This document shows positions 58,409-64,000 of a stretch of 64,000 bases of DNA, one piece after another. Every line of letters begins with the position of its first letter. Positions within the stretch are counted from its first letter, which is position 1. The translations under genes were made by a program, and so were the position numbers. This DNA comes from Camillea tinctor (lineage: Eukaryota > Ascomycota > Sordariomycetes > Xylariales > Xylariaceae): assembly GCA_022578605.1 (NCBI GenBank), contig MU394072.1, forward strand, positions 248,001 to 312,000. Direction: 5' to 3'. Below the pieces are notes generated by a model. That model was given only the letters and a program-made list of their open reading frames with translations, had not been told where the DNA came from and made no database searches.

Positions 58409-59973
58409 TTACATGATAACCTCATTAGCGACATCCTAATAAAATATGTTAGCATACTTCTACCAGAGTGTCTGAACAGGGGGCTAGCTGCCCAACTTAC
58501 TCTTTTTAGCTCTTTGAAAGGTAAGCAGACACAGTTCTGCACCCTGACCTCATCCCCAACGCCGCATTCTTTCCCTAGGATGGTAATACTCTGCACCTTG
58601 ACACCGTTCTTTACGATGCTCGTGCTGTGGCTTCCCACTGGTGTAGGCGTGCCTTCAACGCGTGCCCAAGCACCTACGCGGCTGTTCCATCCTACAATGG
58701 AATAGAGAACGCATGCATCGTGCTTGATCTCGGCGTCTTCCAGGACAATGGATTCCTTGACACGCGCACCCGCACCGACAGTTGCGCGAGGCCCAATCGA
58801 GACATTTGGTCCCAGCTTGGCGGTAGGGTCGACGTGGGCACTTGGGTGGATGAACACAGGAGCAATGATGTTAGCAGAGGGCTTGGCCAGCTCTGGGGAG
58901 GCCATCTGGTGCGCCTTCTGCAGATACAGAGCATTGGCTGGCACAGCCGAACCTGCTGTCTTGATCTGGCGCCAGAAATCTTTCGTCTCATACACGAAGA
59001 ACTGTTTGTTGTCCGCAAGCTCACTCAAGATATCCTGCTCCAGTCTGATCACCTCGTTCTTGCGCTCCTCGTCGTCATCGTCAGCCATGAAGCTCGATTC
59101 GAGGTTTTCGGATGAAGGGTACGACACCAGCCGGGGGCGGTCTGTTCTTCGCTTGATGGCGGTCTTGATACTAGGGAAGATGACATCTACGCTGAATAGA
59201 TATACACCGCAGTTTATAAGATTGGAGATGTGGCTTTCGGGCTTCTCGACGTAATGAAGCACACGACGCGAATGCTGATCCGACACGATGCAGCCAAAGT
59301 TGGTCGCAGCGTCCTCCGTCACCCGCGTACCCAGAATGACAGCCTCGGCATCTTTGTCGTCGAACAGCTTGGCCATCTCGACCAAGGGGAACGAGCAGCA
59401 GACATCGGAATTGAGGACGAATATACGCTCGGGCCGGCCCTTGAGGATGGCATCTCGGAAGTGGTATAGACCACCGGCGGTACCGAGGGCCTGGTATTCT
59501 CGGAGGTATTTGATGGGCAGGTTGGGGAATTCGGAAGCGGCTTCTTTGATGAAGTCCTTGAAGACGGATTCGTCATAGTAACCGATCATGCACACTTCTT
59601 GGATAGCGGGTACTTTCGCAATGGCGGTCAAGCAGTGCCAGATGATGGGATGACCTGCGACATCGAAAAGGGGCTGTGGAATTGTGAGTTTTTCATCTTG
59701 AATATAGCGTAAGAAACCTTTCTGACCTTAGGAACATCGAGGGAGAGAGGTCGGAATCGGGTTCCTCGTGAAGGACCACCGACCTAAACAATACGATACG
59801 TGTCAGCTACCATGGTTGTTTTTTATTTTTTATTTTTTTTTTTCGTCCAAAGCTTCTAGATGTAGAAGCTCGGACTGCAATGACGTGCAATGTGGCAGGA
59901 TTCATACCAAAATAATGGCCTTTGTGCCCCTTCCGGCGCCATTGGGTTTCTCACGGTGCGGTACCTGAAGCAT
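58409..59973 (-). CDS. Mannose-1-phosphate guanylyltransferase alpha-like (GMPPA)
   Basis: Four exons on the minus strand, 59908-59973, 59727-59783, 58501-59673 and 58409-58435, give 440 aa. The last exon codes only DVANEVIM, the normal end of the family, so it must be joined to LPFKELKR. The nucleotidyltransferase half begins [27 protein letters not shown] when spliced across exons 1-3; the GGP...GTRFRP form marks the alpha rather than the catalytic beta (GGYGTRLRP) type. Then FVLNSDVCCSFP, GCIVSD, YVEKPESHISNLINCGVYLFS. An acidic insert (MADDDDEERKNE) precedes FWRQIKTAGSA. Residues about 280-420 are a left-handed beta-helix of hexapeptides (HPSAHVDPTAKLGPNVSIGP). In animals GMPPA binds GDP-mannose and restrains GMPPB; in fungi it supports cell-wall mannan and glycosylation precursor supply. 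Cytosolic. Confidence 0.93.
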
Positions 59974-60874
59974 GATGGTTTGGGGAATTGTGGGTGTGTA
60001 GAAGGGGGTAGGGGGGTGAGAGGAAGTTATAGGGATAAAGAGATGAAGATGGAGGATTTGTTAAAGAGGATTTGTTAGTTTTGTTAGTGAGGGAGCAAAA
60101 GTCAACAACACAGTGGACTACTATTAGCTAAGTCCTGTAGGTAGGCAGTAGGTACACTAACAATAAGGTTGACAGCAAATGGCAAACGACGGGCTTCACC
60201 TTGGAGGGGCACAGAAAAGTAAAGTTGGCAGTTGACACTTGATGAAGAGGGACCCCTGCTCTGAAATTCGGGTGTGTTACGGTGGGTGGGGTATCGAAAC
60301 GAGGGGCCAAGGGTACATGCCTTAGGACCATGTGGAGGTAATTCTGCTCTGTGATTGGCCAGAGTATTGTCTGAAATACGGATCCGTATAATACCACCAC
60401 TACCCGTATGCATACTTATTACTATCGACCTGCCCTACATAAGCCTTCTGTGTTGACTTAGATTTTAACCTATTAGCTGGTTACTAGGTAAGTACCTAGG
60501 TAGTTAACCAATAAATCCATCTAAGTAACACTCGCAGTATCCAGTCTACCTACATAATAGTACTCAATAGTACATAGCCTACCTAAGTAGGCACTAAAGT
60601 TACCCTAGAATGACCTACGATCAAATGCAAAAAGTCAGGTCAATATTCCGTACTCAGACAACAGCGTGTTCCAGCAAAGGAATTCTCGAGTCGTATGTCC
60701 ACTTATACGGATCATGTTCACAGCTGCATCTCGTATTGCAGACCATTCATTCATTTCTCTGTATGCTTTGCGTATTCTGCTATTACCTAGCAACTGTTGT
60801 TGGTACAGTGCGCAGTTCGTTCTATCATCACCACGAACCACCAAGATCTACGCTGCAGGCTTCACCAACTTCTT
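59974..60874. other. 0.9 kb spacer, promoter of the GMPPA-like gene
   Basis: Lies between the GMPPA-like start and the stop of the proteasome gene, both minus strand. Small frames of about 100 codons near 60102-60413 and 60610-60962 have no features. Rich in TAGGTA/TACCTA words around 60480-60600. Confidence 0.55.
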
Positions 60875-61813
60875 CTATTTATCTTCGGTGCTCTCATCCT
60901 TTGCCAGGTCGTGCTCTTTCAACAGCGTCGTGATCTCGTCTGCGCTCCAGAGTCGGTGGTAGATCTTACCATCCTTCGTCTGCCCCACCGTTGCGAATTC
61001 GACTACCTAGATGTTAGCATCAAAGTCAAATGTAATGAAAAAAAGGGGGGGTCAACTCACTCTTTTCGCTGCTCAGCTTAGTCGAGTCCATCGTCTTGCT
61101 CAATACCTTGACGGCCATACCGCAAGCCTCCTTCAACGTGCAGTCCTCCTTGTAGTCTTGCTTCAGCAAGCTGTTCGCACTCGCATTGTTTGCGCCGGCA
61201 CTCGTCGCCTTCCAGCCACCGTAGTTACCCGAGGGGTTGCTGAGGTACAGCTGGAATTGTCTCTGGGGGTCCCATCCCGCATAGATGAACGATACACCGA
61301 ACGGCCGTAGACCACCATGTTGGGTGTAGCCCTGCTTCAGATCGCACAGTCTCCGTACTAGCTGCTCGCAGGGGATATCTTCGTTGTAGGTTAGAAGGTA
61401 GCGTTGGGCGGCTTGTCGAGCGTAGTTGATGAGAATGTTGGCATCCGACGTCATTCCCGCCACGGCGCAGATCATGTTGCTGAGACCAGACTGTGATTAG
61501 AAGTGCTTAAAAGGTAAGAGAATAGAGGTATTACGCACTCGTTGAGAATATACAGCTTCTCCGCCGAAGTATCCTGCTCCAGCAGCTTAGAAGTGACCTT
61601 GCGCTCTGCAGCCAGGACGATACCATCTTTGGCGAGGATTCCGATCGCAGTACCGGCGTGAGATATGGCCTCCAAGGCGTATTCGACCTGGTATAGACGG
61701 CCTTCCGGCGAAAAGATGGTTGTCTAGCTAGGTCATAAGTGTTTGTGCACAGAATCAAGGTAGAAGAAGATAGCAGTTGTGGTTCTTACCCGGGAATCGT
61801 AACGGCGAGACAT
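60875..61813 (-). CDS. pre9: 20S proteasome subunit alpha-3 (Pre9/PSMA4)
   Basis: Four exons on the minus strand, 61790-61813, 61539-61723, 61061-61479 and 60875-61002, give 251 aa. The first exon codes only MSRRYDSR; joined to [19 protein letters not shown] it gives the alpha-type proteasome signature. The second join gives [19 protein letters not shown]; the third uses the second AG of CTAGGTAG to give [54 protein letters not shown] and [15 protein letters not shown] are alpha-3/PSMA4-specific blocks. The subunit sits in the outer ring; its N-terminus helps gate substrate entry. The Lys/Asp/Glu-rich C-terminus ([10 protein letters not shown]) is shorter than in animals. A conserved single-copy gene that marks the region as ordinary chromosome. 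Confidence 0.96.
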
Positions 61814-63637
61814 GGTGGAAATGGGTCCGGAGGAGGAGGGGTCGTATATGTGGTGGTGAGCAAATACGGTGGGACTTTGGCTCAAATAAAAAATTTATCT
61901 GATTTCTTCCTTGCCACCGAGTTGCGAATACTACTTTGCTGGGAATTGGTATTGGGAGGTTATGGTGGTTGCGGTGTTGTTGTGAAATAGTAGTGGTGCT
62001 GGCAAGCGATTCTAAGGTAGGTAGCAGTAAGGAAGGCTGCTGTCTTTCCCAAACGAGGCCGAACCAAGCTAGGTAGGCTAGGCAAGAGCTTCAAACGCGT
62101 ACAGTGGAAGGGTAATAAGGCTCAAGCTGTACGTAGTGTAACTTGGAATGTGGCTAAGCAGCTAGGTTAGTGTGGTATAAGTTCTCACCAGCCACATTGA
62201 CGTGTAGGTTAGCTAAGCTACAAATCTGTTAACGGGCGGGCGAGCTGTTACCGGGTACCTACATAGGTAGGTAGGCTTTGTAAAGGAACCTTTGGAAAGC
62301 AATTACACATTATCTCGTAGCACGTATTGACCTCCCTATCCACAAATAAAATCAATTTATTGTCACATTTTTGAGCAATACGTTACCGGGCCTTAAAATA
62401 TTATATAAATGCCGAAATTCAATGGCAATGATAATAGTAATCCCATCATGGTGCCCGCTTAGGTCCTTGACGAATAGATAGGTAGTATGTAATGTAATGT
62501 TATGTACACTTTACTTAGGTACCTATGGACATAGTTCTCCGTATTTTGTATCTTGTAACCGAGATTTCCTGTGTGTACGTGTAGATGCATGAGCATCACG
62601 TGTAACTATGTAGGTACTTAGCTGTAGTAGGTAGGTAGGTACCCACTTTCATCCCACTTTCACTTGCACCCTCCCCCCCAACGCCACCTTGACATGATCC
62701 ATCCCTTCCAACTTTTCCATCCCATCTACCCATTAGCTCAGCTATTTAGGTAGGCCTGATAGGGTATTAGAAGGTAAAATACCTAAAGATCCCCAAGAAA
62801 GCACCACCGTCACCAACCTTACCCTTATTAACCTAGGCAGCTAGGAAGGTTCCTCTGATCTGGTCCGTGCACCACCTTTTTGGTTACCCCGTTTTAACTC
62901 AAAAAAACCTTAGGAGCTTTTTTTTTTTCTTTTTTTTCCTTTCCATCACCTCCACCTTGCGCACTTGCACTTGTCCACCCGTCTCTCTCTCAACCCATCC
63001 CAACATCACAGGTCGACAACTGAGCTCACCCATAACACACGAGCCCCATTCGGACCTATACGCGTGATTCTTCTCACAGAACCTATGTCGCGTCACCTTT
63101 GCTGATATTTTCCCACCTTTTGGTCGAACCTCAATATTATTCCGGCACCAGTAATCCGTACAAGCACCGCCGCACGCCACCACCACTCTTCCTCCTCGTG
63201 TCGCGTTCAACACCATCGCGCGACACAAGAAAAACAACAAGAAAAATAAATAAAAAAAGAAAGAAAAGAAAAGAAAAGAAAACAACTAATTCGGATATTC
63301 TGTTCTTGGTCAAAGGGCCCTTCTAGAGGATCTAGACTGATTCACCATAGGTGTTGGGAGAGCTTCTGGGTCTAAATCTCGCCTTTAGTTGATGGACCTC
63401 TTGGCCCCCCTTTTGCCTCATTCTTCTCGTCACAATCATAGTTCAATCGAGCTCCGTAGAAGTCATGAGTGTCTGAACCAATACTGCCCTATCGCAACGT
63501 AGACCCAAGTACCTAATCATACTATCCCACCATACAAAATTCACACGTATCAGCTGCCGTACGCTTCCATCCCACGCGTACCCTATATCCCACAGTCCAA
63601 CTCCGTACCTCAATCCAACTATTCACTGCCCACCAAC
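61814..63637. other. 1.8 kb divergent spacer (proteasome / PHD gene)
   Basis: Promoters of two divergent genes. Dense in TAGGTA/TACCTA units (62010-62290, 62510-62645, 62745-62760), a T-tract at 62918-62938, and a (GAAAA)n tract near 63259-63283 in the probable leader of the PHD gene. Frames here are low-complexity. Confidence 0.55.
62626..62642 (+). repeat. (GTAG)n / TAGGTA microsatellite
   Basis: Tandem GTAG units ending in GGTACC; the densest example of the TAGGTA motif that recurs in spacers across the window. Confidence 0.75.
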
Positions 63638-64000
63638 ATGTCTGGTAAGCCCACTACCCGCAGAGGCTCTGCGACAGGCGGCGGGGCACGAGGTGCAGCG
63701 AAAGCGTCCTCCTCGTTGCCCGCCGTTCCTAGCCGGACTACCCGCTCAACTTCCTCCCTTCAATCTACTAGCCAATCTCTAACACACACAACCACATCTA
63801 AAGGTGAGCCAGAGCCCCGTCGATCCGTCCGTGCCACCAAGGGCCAGCACACGAAGGCCTTTGATCTCGAGAATGGACCCGAGCCCCCGAAACGACGCCA
63901 GACCAAGAAGACCAACAAGAAGGCTACCGAGAAGGAAGAGAAGCAGGACGAGGACGAGGAGATCATCCGGTGTATATGCGGTGCTGTGACTCAAGATGAC
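63638..64000 (+). CDS. PHD-finger protein, N-terminal part (cut by window end)
   Basis: The frame opens at ATG 63638 and stays open to the window end (121 codons). Residues 1-60 are Ser/Thr/Arg-rich and disordered; 83-95 (PPKRRQTKKTNKK) look like a nuclear localisation signal; 98-110 are acidic. The last residues EEIIRCICGAVTQDD give the first Cys pair (C112, C114) of a PHD finger in the form RCICG seen in Cti6-like subunits of the Rpd3L histone deacetylase complex and related chromatin readers. Assignment to Cti6 itself is a guess, since the finger and all downstream parts are outside the window. A GTAAGC sits right after the second codon but the frame reads through it, so it is probably not used. 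Confidence 0.7.
   Translation, partial: MSGKPTTRRGSATGGGARGAAKASSSLPAVPSRTTRSTSSLQSTSQSLTHTTTSKGEPEPRRSVRATKGQHTKAFDLENGPEPPKRRQTKKTNKKATEKEEKQDEDEEIIRCICGAVTQDD

Overview
This is a nuclear segment of a filamentous ascomycete (Pezizomycotina, probably Sordariomycetes; the class is an inference from protein resemblance). It has spliced genes with short 47-111 nt GT-AG introns and CTAAC-type branch sites, a giant ferrichrome-type NRPS beside an L-ornithine N5-monooxygenase, an M36 fungalysin, and fungal-type bestrophin, GMPPA and 20S proteasome genes. I assembled the exons by hand from splice motifs; every joined CDS keeps an open frame. I count 16 genes (one cut by the window end) and one clear pseudogene. 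No tRNA, rRNA or intact transposon was recognised.

Layout. (1) 0.8-15.6 kb: mostly housekeeping-like genes: a Ser/Lys-rich single-TM protein, a bestrophin-family channel, a VWA protein with a C-terminal RBR (RING-IBR-RING)-like zinc region, a NUDIX/eIF2B-like fusion, and a secreted fungalysin. (2) 18.2-39.5 kb: siderophore locus. A 6-exon, about 4929-residue NRPS (minus strand) and sidA (plus strand) diverge from a 4.4 kb intergenic region that holds three exact ATCWGATAA words, the binding consensus of the iron-responsive GATA repressor SreA. SidA makes N5-hydroxyornithine; after acylation by an enzyme not in this window, the NRPS would build an intracellular ferricrocin/ferrichrome-type cyclic hexapeptide. 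The order read from the sequence is A-T-C-A-T-C-T-C-A-T-C-T-C-T-C, one T-C pair more than the SidC layout I recall. (3) 41.6-53.9 kb: accessory region: a decayed SDR, an ACS-family MFS transporter, then on the minus strand a HAD-domain protein carrying DxDTT and QxxDGGW cyclase motifs (like AstC, the drimane-type sesquiterpene cyclase of astellolide biosynthesis), a secreted NUP-family protein, an SDR and a Baeyer-Villiger-type monooxygenase. I read this as a candidate terpenoid biosynthetic cluster, the most interesting part of the window. (4) 56.8-64.0 kb: conserved genes again: a single-TM surface-type protein, GMPPA-like GDP-mannose pyrophosphorylase, proteasome alpha-3 (Pre9/PSMA4), and the start of a PHD-finger protein.

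Intergenic DNA is long and AT-rich in the accessory parts, with a recurring TAGGTA/TACCTA motif, homopolymers and several perfect inverted repeats. Nothing could be run here, so family names rest on motif and sequence recognition, not on searches.
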